Shown here in pieces: positions 13,421-25,761 of a DNA stretch of 64,000 bases. The stretch is taken from positions 23,015,883-23,079,882 of the forward strand of contig NW_019211455.1 in NCBI RefSeq assembly GCF_002443255.2, in the 5' to 3' direction. The translations under genes were made by a program, and so were the position numbers. Under the pieces are notes generated by a model. That model did no database searches. It saw nothing but the letters and a program-made list of their open reading frames with translations, and was not told where the DNA came from. The stretch's first letter is position 1. Every line of letters begins with the position of its first letter. Source of the stretch: Varroa destructor. Lineage: Eukaryota > Arthropoda > Arachnida > Mesostigmata > Varroidae.

Positions 13421-15035
13421 AGGGCATAATTTGTTGCCACTATAATGTTGCCCGAACATGTTGAACGATGTTTCGTCTTATTTGTACTACATCTAATCAT
13501 ATAGAAAAGAAAGTGAAGGACGTCAATAAGCCATACAATGTAGCTTCCAATAGGCCAGTAGTTTTTTTTTGCTTTTTATATCGTTTTTTTACCGTCGGAC
13601 GAAAGCTTTCACTCATGTAAACGTGTCTCATGTAAAGCTACTTACGTAGAAAATACATTATTTGCCAACAATACTTCGACAAGGAAGTCAGATTTACTAT
13701 TTTCTCGAGGGACTACTATTTTAATGTGTGCTAGGTATGGTGGAAATCGTACGGAATACATTGTATCGCTGGAACTCTGTTATGATACCTCGAAATTGAC
13801 TTCAAGTGTAGCTTGTAACGTCAAAATGAGGACAGATGGCTGTTCTGTGATGGTTTGCTATGCGTTTTTTTCAAACTTAACGTTGAGTCCGATTCAATTT
13901 CCAGTATGCATAGCTTGATTTGATTGTTAGGCTAAATCGCTTTTTTTTTTTATAACTCTATAAACTGTTCTCTTAACTTCGACTCAATTGGCAGAATGTC
14001 CACTCACAATGGCCATTGTGGTCCTGGCTGGCGGACTAGGGAAGAAATGCAACAAGACAGACCACAAACCAGTGCCCCAAAAAAACAAATGATTCAGATG
14101 TTCGACCGGAAAAGACGACCATATTAAATAGCTTGATCATTCCTAATGATATCTAATATATGATAGACGGTGGTATTCGAGCAGTATAACAACAACACAT
14201 TATTATTACTTTTTATATCTTCCACTTTTCTTACGAAATAATTCAAACAGCAACTCCTACTAGAATTTTCCTCTTATCCAAAATTTATGAGGCTATGCCA
14301 GGCCATCTACAATATTTATTTTGTTGCATCACCGTTCACCGTCAGTCCATTTGAACGTACTTACAATATTGTGGCTCGTATATATACGCCAAAGTGACGG
14401 TGCATGAAGGCATGCATACAGAGAGTAAATAATTTCTGCTCTGGGCCATGCAGGACTCGTATCAACTCGTCAACTCTTTCTCTCTACGGCCTGAATCAGT
14501 CGGCCGTCGTGAATAAGAACTTGGCCAGAAGCTTGCTTCTATTATAGTTGTCATTTCCGTAGGACAGAACCGAGTCCTCTCCACTATAAATGGCGTACAA
14601 ATGGCCCGATATAGCTATATATGCGACACGGTCCTGTCGTCGAATCATGTCGAACGATCTCTGTCCTGAACAGTATTACCGCAGCTGGTATAGCGCGGAT
14701 ATTCCGGGCACAACATCTACCGATTACTGCTTTTAATTTGGATGCCTGAATGCACCCCACACGTATAAAGCTACCTCAACGATTCTGAATGCCTGTCTAG
14801 AACGCGCCGTCATCCGATGGCATTCAGTAGGGTACTCCGTTTTGTGATTCGCTTTACGGCAAGTGATCTTCTATCCCAATTTGATCGTCGTCGCTGCCGT
14901 CACCGTCGTTGTCTAGGCAGTCAACAAATAGCTTTCATTCATTTTAGGTTCTGGGCACGGTGTTAGCGTCCAGTTGGGCTAATAGCTGGGGCCGTGGCTA
15001 TCCGGTTCTATTCTATTACTAGTGTTCCGCTGGGA
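13421..15035. other. Non-coding stretch with a TATA-like motif
   Basis: Mostly AT-rich. A CTATAAATGG motif near 14584 resembles a TATA box, but no initiator is seen about 30 bp downstream and no good frame follows. I see nothing else of note. Confidence 0.35.
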
Positions 15036-15329
15036 TCACAGAGTATCGTCACTGTTTCCGTGTATTTGGTGACGCACGAACGCGCGCCGTATTATACATA
15101 AACGATTGACGCATATAAATTTGAATATAAATATAAACACAGCAGAACGTATCGGTCCAGGGCGATAAAGGTCTTCCTTTGTTAGAAGTACCAAAGAAGA
15201 GCATCCTGGTTCATCATCAGGATGGCATAGGCTTCGGACATTGACGTAAACCGACAAGACGTTCACGGTCAAACTCGAGGCGTCAAGGCCGACTCTGTCG
15301 ACGGCAAACAGGATAACAATGACATGCAA
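15036..15329 (-). CDS. Possible exon fragment, up to 97 codons
   Basis: This minus-strand frame overlaps the membrane-type frame at 15269-15496 in a different register. It carries many GTC/GCC codons and a region with PDDEPGC, followed by an AT-rich hydrophobic stretch encoded by TTTATATTT repeats. It starts at TTG rather than ATG. It could be the continuation of 15269-15496 after an intron or a frameshift near 15300. No function can be assigned. Confidence 0.2.
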   Translation of the reverse strand: MHVIVILFAVDRVGLDASSLTVNVLSVYVNVRSLCHPDDEPGCSSLVLLTKEDLYRPGPIRSAVFIFIFKFICVNRLCIIRRAFVRHQIHGNSDDTL

Positions 15330-15496
15330 ATTGTTCCCAAAACACCGGCTACCGTCGCCACCACTCCAAAAGCAAAAAAAAAACAGACCAGATGATAGCT
15401 ACAAGCTAGAAATGAAGTTACTGAATAGGCCCCAGGTTGTTTGCTTTGAACGCCGATATTGAATGGTACATAATCCTTAGCGAAGTTCAAACCCAT
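15269..15496 (-). CDS. Possible small membrane-protein ORF or exon, 75 aa
   Basis: The ORF starts at an ATG (Kozak context poor, T at -3). About 30 polar residues come first. A roughly 30-residue hydrophobic segment follows around residues 32-60, with Phe, Ala, Val, Gly and Leu and a run of Phe from a T tract. A short polar tail ends it. This is what a single transmembrane helix would look like, but T-rich DNA produces hydrophobic translations by chance. About half of the codons begin with a purine, so the codon evidence is neutral. Not recognised. Confidence 0.25.
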   Translation of the reverse strand: MGLNFAKDYVPFNIGVQSKQPGAYSVTSFLACSYHLVCFFFAFGVVATVAGVLGTICMSLLSCLPSTESALTPRV

Positions 15497-15792
15497 CAAA
15501 CATTATCTGCTATATTTGACTATATCACTTCGGCAGTCTATTGAGTTTACCGAAATGCTTGACACTAGTGAGGCATAGGATAATTTTTCGTATCCATCAG
15601 TAAAGTTTATAGTTCCGCTGGTTTGGAAGGACCGAAACTCGCTGTCGCCTTCGCTTTGAAATAGCTTCTAGCAAATTGATTTCCAAGCATCAGAATGTTT
15701 TTATATTGCTAAGCTTTAAGTTAACTGTAAGTAGTAGATATAAAGTGCTCAAAACACAAACTACGAATTAGATTAGGTTTTTTTTTGCGGCG

Positions 15793-16203
15793 TTAACAGG
15801 AAGCGTACTTCATCCTCGGCGGAATTGAATCAGCATCACGATTCAACGTTTGCAGACATCGGTCTGTTGTATCCTGGCCTCTCATACTGCACCCGAATTG
15901 ATTTAATAATTGCCAAAGATTTAATATAAGGGTACCCTTTTTTCTGCCATTTATGCGGTGGATATTTAATGACACGATCATTTGTTGCCCCTTGTTATTT
16001 TTTCCTTCCTCAAAGATGACCGAACCCACAGAACAGGAGTCAAACATTGTTAGCCTCTCTTTCATACTATTTTTGATGCGCATAAATCGCGTAAACAAAT
16101 CATGTTTATCTTCGTCCACAACAACAACAACGGCATTGCGCGGAACAGACTTCGTAAGAAATCTGACGCACCTCACAGTCTTCATCTCTCTGTCCTCCTC
16201 CAT
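15793..16203 (-). CDS. Hypothetical protein, 136 aa
   Basis: This is the best single-ORF coding signal in the left half. The ATG has a favourable context (G at -3, G at +4), and by hand count about 65% of codons begin with a purine. The product starts acidic (MEEDRE), has a Val run followed by DEDKHD, then alternating basic and hydrophobic stretches, and ends in a Cys. There is no signal peptide or membrane segment. I recognise no domain. The Val run comes from an AAC trinucleotide repeat on the plus strand (about 16119). An 85-codon plus-strand frame overlaps it but has weaker codon texture. It could be a single-exon gene or one exon of a larger gene. Confidence 0.35.
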   Translation of the reverse strand: MEEDREMKTVRCVRFLTKSVPRNAVVVVVDEDKHDLFTRFMRIKNSMKERLTMFDSCSVGSVIFEEGKNNKGQQMIVSLNIHRINGRKKGTLILNLWQLLNQFGCSMRGQDTTDRCLQTLNRDADSIPPRMKYASC

Positions 16204-17960
16204 TCCCTGAGCTTCTCCCCGATCCGGTATGCCGAGTGATCAGATTCAATTTTATTTCTCAGTTAGTTTCGATCATTTTTTTGGACAAAGGCGAAGGAAC
16301 GCGTAAAATAACAAACCGTAACGGGCACAAAAAGTGCCACAACAAAGAAGAAAAGATAGCAACATTTTGAATGAAATACAGAATTATCAGAGAGGAACGA
16401 GCGGAGCTTGCGGTCGGGCTAGCGGCTGTGGTGAGCCGTAAGCTCGCCTGCTACAGCTGCTGCTGGGCCGACTTCAGCAATTCTGGGTTCATTTTTGGTG
16501 CTTTTTTGATCCACACGCTCTCTATCAACTGAGCACTCATTTCAGACTATCTAACACCCTCCAGACCTTCTCCTCTTTTCTTTAATGATGATCTAAGCCG
16601 ACGGTATCGCGATGTCTTTGCTGTACACGGTCCTTAGAACATCCGTATTGACGTGTATTTGGTTTGGAAATTGTATCTGGATAGCGTTCTGTTTCGTCTG
16701 CAACGTGGCTGAGCCTACTTAGGCCAAGGTAACCAGCACAAGATAGGGAAGGACGATGTGCAGGTACAAATGAGCGAGGACAAAAATAGATAATACAGTT
16801 AGGTACATGTAGTAGTGTTAGCAATAACGTTTCTAAGATGTTATGTGTTGGACAGACCATTAACACGCGCGTACATCCATGCTAAGCCACTTGTGCACGA
16901 AAAGTGTTCATATATATATATAAACATTTCAAAATCAAGACATTGTTTGATCATGAATAGAAATTTAAAAATTGAACAAAATGATTTTTCGAAAGTCGGC
17001 GATCATCTAATTTTTTCTGCAATTAGATAATCCTGATCAATGCGTTCTACTAATGTTATGCGTTGATCCATTGATGCGTTGCTTCTCTAGCTCACTTGGC
17101 AGGTTCGATCTTTTACGAGATACAAATTCCATCCCTTGTCATAGAATCGAATAGAGTTTTAATCTACGCTGACACTGTTAATCTTGCTTCACAACCATCC
17201 CAATTATAAGCCGAACACCGTAGGGAGGATGACCCTGTTCCATCATATGTATATATATTACCTTTTCCGCTATATATCGATCAGTCGGTGTTCGCTAAGA
17301 CCGACAAACGCTTGCCGAGAGGCGTTTGGGCAATTTGCCACGGGTAGCAGTGTCTGTTCGTATTGAAAATTGCACCAGTTGTACCGCTGGCGCTATTGAA
17401 GACGTGCGTATATTGTAGACGACGAAACGGATGACTACGATCAGGCGTTCGGATTCGCTCACAAGAAGCCGACAAAACCGATCCATATATTATGCCAGAC
17501 ACTCAATGAGCTGTTTCGAAAATAAATGCGTCCTACCGTTCGAATCTCCCGCTCGTCTGAACCACAAGAAATTCCGAACGCACAAAGAACACACGAATCG
17601 AAAGCTCTACACTTTCCCTAAGATGTATTAGAGTACTACGTATGCCGCGAGCACCTTAACCTCTTCTAATCTTTACCACTCAACTATACAAGAACTCCAT
17701 TTAGTTTTCTGCTGTAGCGTCGCAGTAGTTCGTGTTCGCAGTAGCAACGCACGAGCCCGCTACACAGAACCTGTGATAAATGCGACGTCGAGGGTGATCC
17801 CGCACGCTGCAATGAGATCCACACAATACATATATATATATATAGTCAGGTGATTTTCGAAAAATATTGGTTTTTCTCAAGATACGACCTTTTTTCTTTT
17901 TTTCCCTTTAAATGATCCCTTGTTATTGAGCACTCAGTAGCTAACGTGTCCAACGTATGA
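16204..17960. other. Non-coding stretch, no gene seen
   Basis: Mixed composition. Two overlapping minus-strand frames (17281-17502) are short and unrecognised. TA runs occur at 16911 and 17829. No RNA gene visible. Confidence 0.4.
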
Positions 17961-18221
17961 ATGATAGTTATGATAGCGTTTACCTCAAGAAGCATCTTTT
18001 TGCTGTACTTGCTACGCTATTTCGTTCGTAGTCGCCTCGCAGATCGGTTGACACACGTAAAGAATCTGAACAAGGATCTTACGTTGGCCTATCCCATAAG
18101 CAATGCGTTCACGTCGCCACCCTCCGACCTAGTTATGCTCCGCTATTGGCAGTCGAAACTGTTCTTTACCACCTATCTTTGGTTAGGATCGAAAAGGTCG
18201 TGCGAGTCCATGCTTTTCTAA
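17961..18221 (+). CDS. Hypothetical ORF, 86 aa, hydrophobic N-terminus
   Basis: ATG-initiated. The first 20 residues are hydrophobic (Ile, Met, Phe, Leu, Tyr), interrupted by Ser and Arg, and could act as a signal anchor. The rest is mixed polar and aromatic. A second coding-like frame (18270-18473) follows 48 bp downstream on the same strand in another register. The two could be exons of one gene, but no matching donor-acceptor pair was established. Not recognised. Confidence 0.25.
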   Translation: MIVMIAFTSRSIFLLYLLRYFVRSRLADRLTHVKNLNKDLTLAYPISNAFTSPPSDLVMLRYWQSKLFFTTYLWLGSKRSCESMLF

Positions 18222-18269
18222 CTCAGCAAAGCCAAGCCTAATTGTAACCTAATCCAGACTTATAATTTG

Positions 18270-18473
18270 ATGCTGACCTCCTTAGCCGACGATACAGATA
18301 TCGAGGAAGCCCTAAGATTTATAGATGAAAAAAAACATGTTTTTGCATACATACATAGTTTTCTATGGCTCGACAACAGATCAACTACAAGACGCCAGCT
18401 TCAATCGACAGTTAACAGCGACGACCGGCTGACGTTTGTCTGTTCCTATCATCATCAACGCTTTGAGCGCTGA
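18270..18473 (+). CDS. Hypothetical ORF, 67 aa, acidic start
   Basis: ATG-initiated. It opens with LADDTDIEEA and continues as a hydrophilic sequence ending in His and Arg. The ADDTD string resembles the catalytic box of non-LTR reverse transcriptases (Y/F-A-D-D), but the aromatic residue is replaced by Leu and no other RT motif lies up- or downstream. I therefore do not assign it. Slightly more than half of the codons begin with a purine. Confidence 0.25.
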   Translation: MLTSLADDTDIEEALRFIDEKKHVFAYIHSFLWLDNRSTTRRQLQSTVNSDDRLTFVCSYHHQRFER

Positions 18474-19186
18474 TTTAGCACTAGCTCCCGCTGTGCGCTA
18501 GTAAAACGTGACATCTTAATGTATCAATGAAGCTCATGAATGACCCGTTAAGAAATCGAATTCGCTCGAGCGCAAATCGTTACGGTCAAGATCGAAGTAC
18601 TTCCGTAGCACTACCTGTCGTATAGGCCCACAGTCCTACCGCGGTGTGTAGCCTCGTCCCTTGTTGCTGCCGGCCGAGAGCACGGTATTATTGATTAGAT
18701 CGTCAGATTGTCTCATTAAGGACTGTTACCATTTTATGATTGTCATATTATTGCAGTGGATGAGTGTTCAATGCTATAGTGAACAGAAAACCTGACCTAG
18801 TAACGATACAAAGGTCGCCAGTGAAGATCAATCATGAGTCTAACGGTCATTTGCGAATTATGCCGGTTACGTATAGTTTGGCGTGAAGGGAGTGTCGCTA
18901 CCGGCGCGGCACACGAGGCTAAAGATCGATCGATCGCCCGCTGACGAGCCTTCAGCAGGAGATGCAAGACCACTCAGGAGTCGTTTCAGTCGTCGGACGA
19001 TCCTGAGGTCGCGCGCAAACGACAGCATCGTACTACAAGTCGCCAAATGTTGGCGTAATTTAGGAAATAGTAGAACAAACGAGCCACAACAAGTGTGCAG
19101 TCCCCATACCTGCATAGAGATCAAATATACCAGTTCCTGACAAAGGAAAACGTCAAAACAAACAATCTATATTTGACAATATCAGT

Positions 19187-19188
<2 letters not shown>

Positions 19189-19240
<52 letters not shown>
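19189..19240. repeat. (AT)n microsatellite, 52 bp
   Basis: The longest perfect dinucleotide array in the window, 26 AT units. It should be polymorphic and is prone to cruciform extrusion. The minus-strand frame through it encodes only Tyr/Ile alternation and is not a gene. Confidence 0.97.
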
Positions 19241-19244
<4 letters not shown>

Positions 19245-19716
19245 TTAGAGTGAACGGGAATAATACGCGTATGTGTTGGATGTATGTATTCGCGAATCAT
19301 TCCCTTGTCACGTACACCTATTATTATGTATGTCTTCGTCTGCATGTGTCTGTATATGTATCAAGGGAATAATTCTCGCATAGACCCATTCACTATATAC
19401 AGATCAATTATCTTCGCTGCAACTTTAGCACAACGAATACCAATCTCGCAGCAGTGAAGCTCTCGTGGAAGATACTAATAATATACCTTGTGCCGGTAAT
19501 TGGCAGCGCGTACTACCATATATATTGTTGTGTTTGTTGTGACTCGGCGGTGCGCCGATGACTCTGTTTGGCTTTCGCCCGGTGCTCCATCACCATAACG
19601 GTCCGAGCTAGTTTAATTGGGCCTGGCTGCCGCGAAGAGTTTTAAGCAGGCAGCAGCGACACCATCGTACTCGGACTGACATACGTATAGGGCGGATGCC
19701 CAGCGTGCTCAATTGA

Positions 19717-20106
19717 TTCAGCGCTGAACGAGCGTACAATCGCAGTTACGCAGGAATAACTGCTACGTGCACGGCAAACCGCAACCACGCAGCTGATTAC
19801 GTCCATAAGCGTTTTGGTCGATGGCCACGATATTCGCTAATACTGATGTACTGCAACATTGCAGAGCTGCAGGAAGTCAGGAAACAGGGGCGCACAGGTG
19901 ACACGGACGTTAGATGTTGTTCCGCGTTGAGGACTAACGTGGCTGCTCGGGCAAAAGCTCACTCGGTAAACGGTTCTCGGCCTGTCGATGTCCTTCGCTG
20001 CCGACTTAAAAATGACCGGAGGAACACGACGACACTCGGGAGCGATGAGAAACTCTTCAAGATTGCGACAGACGAGCGGTTCACAGATAAATTAGCCTAT
20101 GAATAG
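19717..20106 (+). CDS. Hypothetical coding segment, 129 codons (86 from ATG at 19846)
   Basis: The frame is open from just after a TGA at 19714 to a TAG at 20104. The part from the ATG at 19846 has strong codon texture: about two thirds of codons begin with a purine and many fit the RNY pattern. The product is hydrophilic with Arg, Asp, Thr and Lys and no signal or membrane segment. Upstream, the same frame remains coding-like to about 19558, with only two stops (TAG near 19609, TGA at 19714). That suggests either a nearby splice junction or a decayed gene. I recognise no family. Confidence 0.35.
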   Translation, partial: FSAERAYNRSYAGITATCTANRNHAADYVHKRFGRWPRYSLILMYCNIAELQEVRKQGRTGDTDVRCCSALRTNVAARAKAHSVNGSRPVDVLRCRLKNDRRNTTTLGSDEKLFKIATDERFTDKLAYE

Positions 20107-20865
20107 GTTAATTAACAACAGGAAACAATTAATTCTACGATGTCAGAGGCCAATGCGGCCTCCGTCAGCGACGGTCTCTTAGCTCTAACATGATATTTAC
20201 TACAGCCTCCACTGCCGCTGTTGTTGGTATGAAGAAGAAATCTAGCTGTATTCGTGTCGTACCTGTTTAAGTTGACCGAATAGCTTTTATCGATGGATTT
20301 TAGCAATTGTGTTTACCTTGTACGGTCACGGTAAGTATCCTGTGATTATTCGCTCCTCGGTGGATGATCACTTCCTCTACGGCACACCCTGTCTGTCAGT
20401 AGATCGTTAAGTAACTGAACCGACAGAACAACAAGCAATTGAAGAACGGCCTGATTACAGGACAAGTATTTAATTACCATAGCCTGGTAAATTATTCATT
20501 CTCTTTACGCAGTTGACTGCTTCAGTGGCGATGAACAAAGTTCTATAGAAAATATACCTACATGCAGTATCGTGGCACCATCGTGTATGTACATCCATCA
20601 GATTGCTCAGCTTAGATGCGGGTACCCTCCAATCCGCCGAAGCTGCTCTAGCAACTTGGTCGCCTCACAGGCTGGTACATGTGTAATCTACATGTGTAGA
20701 GATTTGAGGATGGTCAACGGTTCGCTTCGGGCCACCACGACGGCGTAGCCTAACCTTGTTTGGTCTTTCAGGAACGTGTCCAAGACCGGCAAACGTGAAT
20801 TTCCTTTGCCGTCCGATAGCTACGTATGTGGCAGGATGCCAGTGGTTATTAAAAGGGTTGGTGAG

Positions 20866-20918
20866 TCTGTGTGTACATGCGTGCGTGTGTGCGTGCGTGC
20901 GTGCGTGTGTGTGTGTGT
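20866..20918. repeat. GT/GC compound repeat
   Basis: Interrupted GTGC and GT units for about 53 bp, ending in a pure GT run. Plus-strand frames through it give only Cys-Val-Arg low-complexity peptide and are not called. Confidence 0.9.
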
Positions 20919-23900
20919 CCATGTCTTTGTCCAACAGAGCCCTTACAGGACAAGTGATTGAAACAACGAGACTGGATACCAACCAGTGGAGTTATGAAGA
21001 TAAAAAGCATATTTATATATATAAAAAGCCTATACCGAGCCCATGATAAACCAACGAATTTACATACGTCTGCTTACTCAGTATTGTACTCGAACGGGTG
21101 CCTCGTCGAGTTGGTTCATACTTTATGGCTTATGGCGTTCATGTCATCTTACTCCTTAGTGCTGTCGGGATCATTATTGCTAAAGTTAACTGCTAAAGTT
21201 ATCCACAGTCATCAGAATAACACACGTATAGGCGAAACGTACCATCGGTCTCAACGTCTCACAAGCTGTCCAAGTTACTAGGTTGGTCTTGGTTCACAAT
21301 CCAAAACAGCGCAATCGATCGGTGGTACAAAGGATGGCCGCTACGAAAGCCATTCATTTCTGGGGATTACCGAACGCGTATAAAGAATGAGGGGTTGAGG
21401 GCAAAATGTTGTGCTCACTTTCGAACATCGTCCTCTCCTTATGGTGATTGAAGTATAGTGACTTGTGTCTGCGTCCGCCGTCATCGATGCGATAGATCCG
21501 TTTGTGATTACAGTGAGGTTGTCGTTTTTTGCTACTCAAAGGAGTATTGACAGAAAAATAAAATGCGATATTCCCTCCGAACGAACGACCACAATTTGAT
21601 ATAGTCATTGAGACACAGTGTACCTGTGTCCCCAATGAATCTAAAACTAAAAACAACAGGGAAAGTATGCAGGCTCGCAGTCACAAAATCAATCATTAAC
21701 AGTTGACCTCAAGCTGATTTTGCAATAGTTGCAGACTCGATTATAAACACGTATAGCGTTAGATGCAGATTTCAGTTCTGATGTAATACTTACCGATCAA
21801 TGCGACTTATGATAAATTTTGAGATTTCACTGTTTCCTTAATATTGGAATACTATAGCCTCAACAGTTGCTAAACGATAATGTTTTATGCTCATGTAGTT
21901 TTATTTAGGCTAGGTTATTTCTACTACCTTGAGATATTCAACCTAAATGACCTTTTGTCTTCGCTCACGCGTGTCGTCCTAATTTTACTAAACAAACAAA
22001 TGATTATTTTCGTGCGTACATACAATACCGTTCCGTGTGTTAGCTTTATCAAACTGGCGGCCCTTGATGATCCGGCGTGCTGAAAATTTCGAACAGAATC
22101 TAAATACGGGAGCATCTATCGTAAACATAGACCAGCCATCGTTTTGGTACCGACGTGTGAACTCCAGTAAAGGCATCTTTCAACAACATATCCTTTCTAC
22201 TGGGTATATGGTTACCTGTCAAGGTTACCGATACGCGCCAGTGGCAGCATAAAGATCTGCTATTCTTATCTTTGTCCCATTGCTCATGTGCTCTCTCTTT
22301 GTCTCTGGAACGGAAATAAGCGAAGTAAAAGTTGTCCACAGGACAATTGTCTGCTGGGTGTGATTTTCTTATTCATACCGTAGTTTTATCGATTTCCGTT
22401 GATATTTCGGTTGTAGACTAAGTCCAGCGACCAGTCGAGCCGAAGTACGGTTGCCAACGCATAACAGCAGATCGGTTTGATTACAATTTTTGCGCGCCTG
22501 TCACCTGACTAACCGAAAACATAACAAGTATTAGGCACGGTTTCAAGCGGCTTTAACCTGTCGAATGAAGAACGCTCAAGAAGATTGGCCTGTCATTGCA
22601 TGGCACGAAGAATGTGGCTAGAGTACGCACGGAGTCGGTGTCGGACCACACGCGCGCTTCTCCTACCTCTTTTTAGGCGACGCCTAAAACAGAGATAGCA
22701 GAGCCACTCAGGCGTGCCGCACTACGATAGAGAACGTAGCACAAAGGGTAGCCAAACGGTAAAAACTGCCTGAGCTAGTAGTAGCGATGGTCATGGTGAT
22801 GCCGGTACCAGGGACACTTTGTTCGTCGGACGATTTCATCACTAGAGACGGGGGCGGAGAGAAATTTTGTTTTGGAAAAAACCCAGTACCATTTTCCCTG
22901 TTACAATAACTGCTATCACGGCGACTAATTACAACTACCGCAAAAGCGTTAATAAGCAACCAATCGGAAAAAGAGAAAAGGTGAAGAAAAGATGCCGAAA
23001 GGACACGGCTGGACACTTCTAATACTTTCTGTCTTTTTGTCTCTCACAGACACTTCTCTTCCGCCGATTAGTCAGATGCGCAAAGATGTGTTCTCCCAAA
23101 GGAACCGTGTTCCGCCAACACCGTTACAAAGGAACGTTAAAATCCTACTGCCTATGTAATTCTGTAGAGCGGAGCGCAATAGAATGCTGTGTTTAGTAGT
23201 TTGTGTGAATTTATGTTATGTTTCTATTTTTTTTCACGCCGCACCACTGCAGAGCGTACACGCAGACGGGTGCGGGGATAGAAGCTACTTTGGGTTACTG
23301 CTTTTCATATCTAGCCAACTAACTAGACAGATAGGCAGGCAAGCATGTAGCTAGGTATATATGTCTCTGGCTATTTCTCCCATCTGTTTCTGTGTCTATT
23401 TTCCACTCTTAGACTCTTACGTACATAAGCGTTTCGCAACGAATTCGATTGTAGTCTTCTATTTTCGCTGTCTGCACGGGCGGCTAACAAGGGAAGACGG
23501 TCCGCCGGAGATGGCAATTACGGCCGTCGTAACGACTGCAGCTCTCGCCGCAGACAAAACGTGCGTGTCCGCTAAAAAAGTTACACACCCAAGCTGTGTA
23601 TATTTCTAAATCTGGGTCATTCTTTGGCGTAAGTCAGTGAATGGGTAAGTGTTTGTGTCTCCCCGTTTGTCGTTTGTCTCCAAGAACGGACAATCTTGAA
23701 CAAACTGCGTTCTCCTAACCACTTCCTATGTATCGTTCTTAATCTTTTCCTCTTTCATGGAGTTTCTCTGCATTTGGGTAAATGATCTGGTGCTGACTTG
23801 ACATCGAGTTGGCCGCGTCTCACCATCGAGATGATAAACTGCATGATGAACTATAAACTATCGCAGGATACGCGGGCCTGGACCATTGCTCGCCCGCTAC

Positions 23901-25381
23901 ACTTAACCTCGTCAAATATATATGTATACATATATAAATTCACGTTTCCTTAAGCAACAAATGTGATTAGTTACTAACAGCCTCCAAAAAGGTCTGTGCT
24001 GGCAACGAATAGGGTTGTGGGTTACAAAAGACAAAGAAAAGGATTAAGCAGTGCGCGCCTTTTTTAGGCTACAACGGCAATTGTCTCCAGTTCCACTTGG
24101 CAGTTGCTGCAGCAGCGTCAGCCACCACGATTCTTGCAAGCTTATCTGTGAGAAAGTCTTTGTGCGCGTATATGAGAGAGAGATATATATATGCTTTTTG
24201 TGTACCTGAATGCAAGCATCCATCCGTGTGCGTTTCTCGTGCCTTTGAAGGCGATAGATAGTGTCTGACACAGTAGCCCAGAAATGAGCCCTGAGGTCGC
24301 GACGAAAAAAAAAAATCTATAGAGATGACTGTAGTAACAACAAAAAGCATTCCATTAAGAAGCAGCGGAGCTCTCCCACAAACTAAATGTCACAGTAGGT
24401 TACTGGTGATGATCTTGGCGATCGTAGCTTATGTAATTTGGGAGGCGCCAACAAGCTTCACCGCTTGAACAACCAAAGCCAATTCTGAACATCGAGAACA
24501 AAGGAGCCGTAATGAAACAAAGAAACAATTCAAGAAAACATAATAACCCAAATGATTGAGAAGGCCAGCTAACGTGTGCGGGCCGTCGCGGCGATGTTCA
24601 GAAAGGCGACCGGTATTGAGCGTCGAAGAGATTACAACAGTAGCAGTAGCAGCAGTTCATGCTATGCAACGAAGCGATGCGACACAAACAACAAAGCACC
24701 ATCCGAATGACTGAACAAAACATCGATGGACGAGGTTATGGACCCTCGTCTGAACTGTCCCATCTGCTGCACGCCCACCGTTCGTAGCGACTACTGGGTG
24801 TAGTCGACCTACAGTCATTTTTTTTGCACACCGATACAAAATAATGATACGCTGTTAACAGGGCACGACATTTAGGTCGGCCAAGAAACAGTATGTAAGT
24901 GGCTGCATGAATGTCTTGGCGATTCGGAGACAAAATGCCTGGCCGACGATCGACTATCGGATATACGATGACAGATACCGTCGATTTTGAGAGTGGTCGC
25001 TAGCTGATACAGTCATATGGGGTAACAAAATTATTGTGCCTGTGTGTTCGCGTGCTCGGCGAATTTGGCAAGATGATCTTTTACTCCGCTGCCCCCTCAT
25101 CCATTGTCACCTTTTGCTGCCAGGGGAAAAGCACGTGCCAGCAAAAAGAAGGCGTGTCTCTCCATCTAACAGTACCTGTTACTGCATTTCTGGGCAGAGG
25201 AATAAGTAAGCGAATGAGCTGGCCCTTCTATATCGCGCATATGACGAAATATACTATCCATACAGGACACAGGTTAGCAGATATGTGTCTGAATGCACAT
25301 CAGAGATTAGTTTGTGTTCGTCACCGATGGCAGTTAGGCTAATCAATGACTATAACGCCGCTGTTACGGAAGGACAGTAAG
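20919..25381. other. Non-coding stretch, no gene seen
   Basis: Many short open frames on both strands but none with combined start, codon and splice support. A palindromic AT run centred on GTATAC lies near 23915-23937. Short CAG runs occur near 24640. A possible minus-strand donor (GGTAAGTAT) near 21790 and a plus-strand donor (CGGTAAGTAT) near 20330 have no convincing exon attached. Confidence 0.4.
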
Positions 25382-25414
25382 TATAAAAGGTCATGTGCTG
25401 CTATGCAATAGTCA
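25382..25414 (+). promoter_or_regulatory. TATA-like core promoter
   Basis: A canonical TATAAAA (25382-25388) followed by GG is placed about 32 bp before the A of a TCA-containing initiator-like motif (TCATCT, A at 25414). Both spacing and sequence suit an arthropod RNA polymerase II core promoter. A 136-codon ORF begins about 350 bp downstream on the same strand. The motif could occur by chance in AT-rich DNA. Confidence 0.3.
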
Positions 25415-25761
25415 TCTATTTAAATATATTTAATGCGAGTGCTAGACAGGGACCATATTAGATGGGTCTAAAGATGGGTAGATCCTTGACTCTCTTTTTT
25501 AAGGGGCAGCTTAACTGGTTTGAGGAACTCAGAAATACAGTGGTAAATAAACATTCGTTTCGTTTGTTTAAGACCTAATCGGGGTATGAGAGGGTAGAGA
25601 AAATAGCCAGTCTGTCTATCCGTGTTGTTTTCTATAGTGTCAAGTGTTATGTAAAATAAAACTCAAATCACTCTCCTCTCCCAAGTTGATTAGGGTGGGA
25701 ACCGCGCGACAAACGCGAAAGGTTTTCTCGAGCGACGTTTTCCAACTTCTTTCATACTGTC

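Noticed and set aside
18282..18302. ADDTD string resembling a reverse-transcriptase active site
   Set aside because: The preceding aromatic residue is missing and no other RT motif is present.
19121..19345. Minus-strand ORF through the AT repeat
   Set aside because: It is alternating Tyr and Ile from the microsatellite.
20665..21046. Overlapping ORFs through the GT/GC repeat
   Set aside because: Cys/Val/His/Thr alternation is encoded by the repeat; no independent coding signal.
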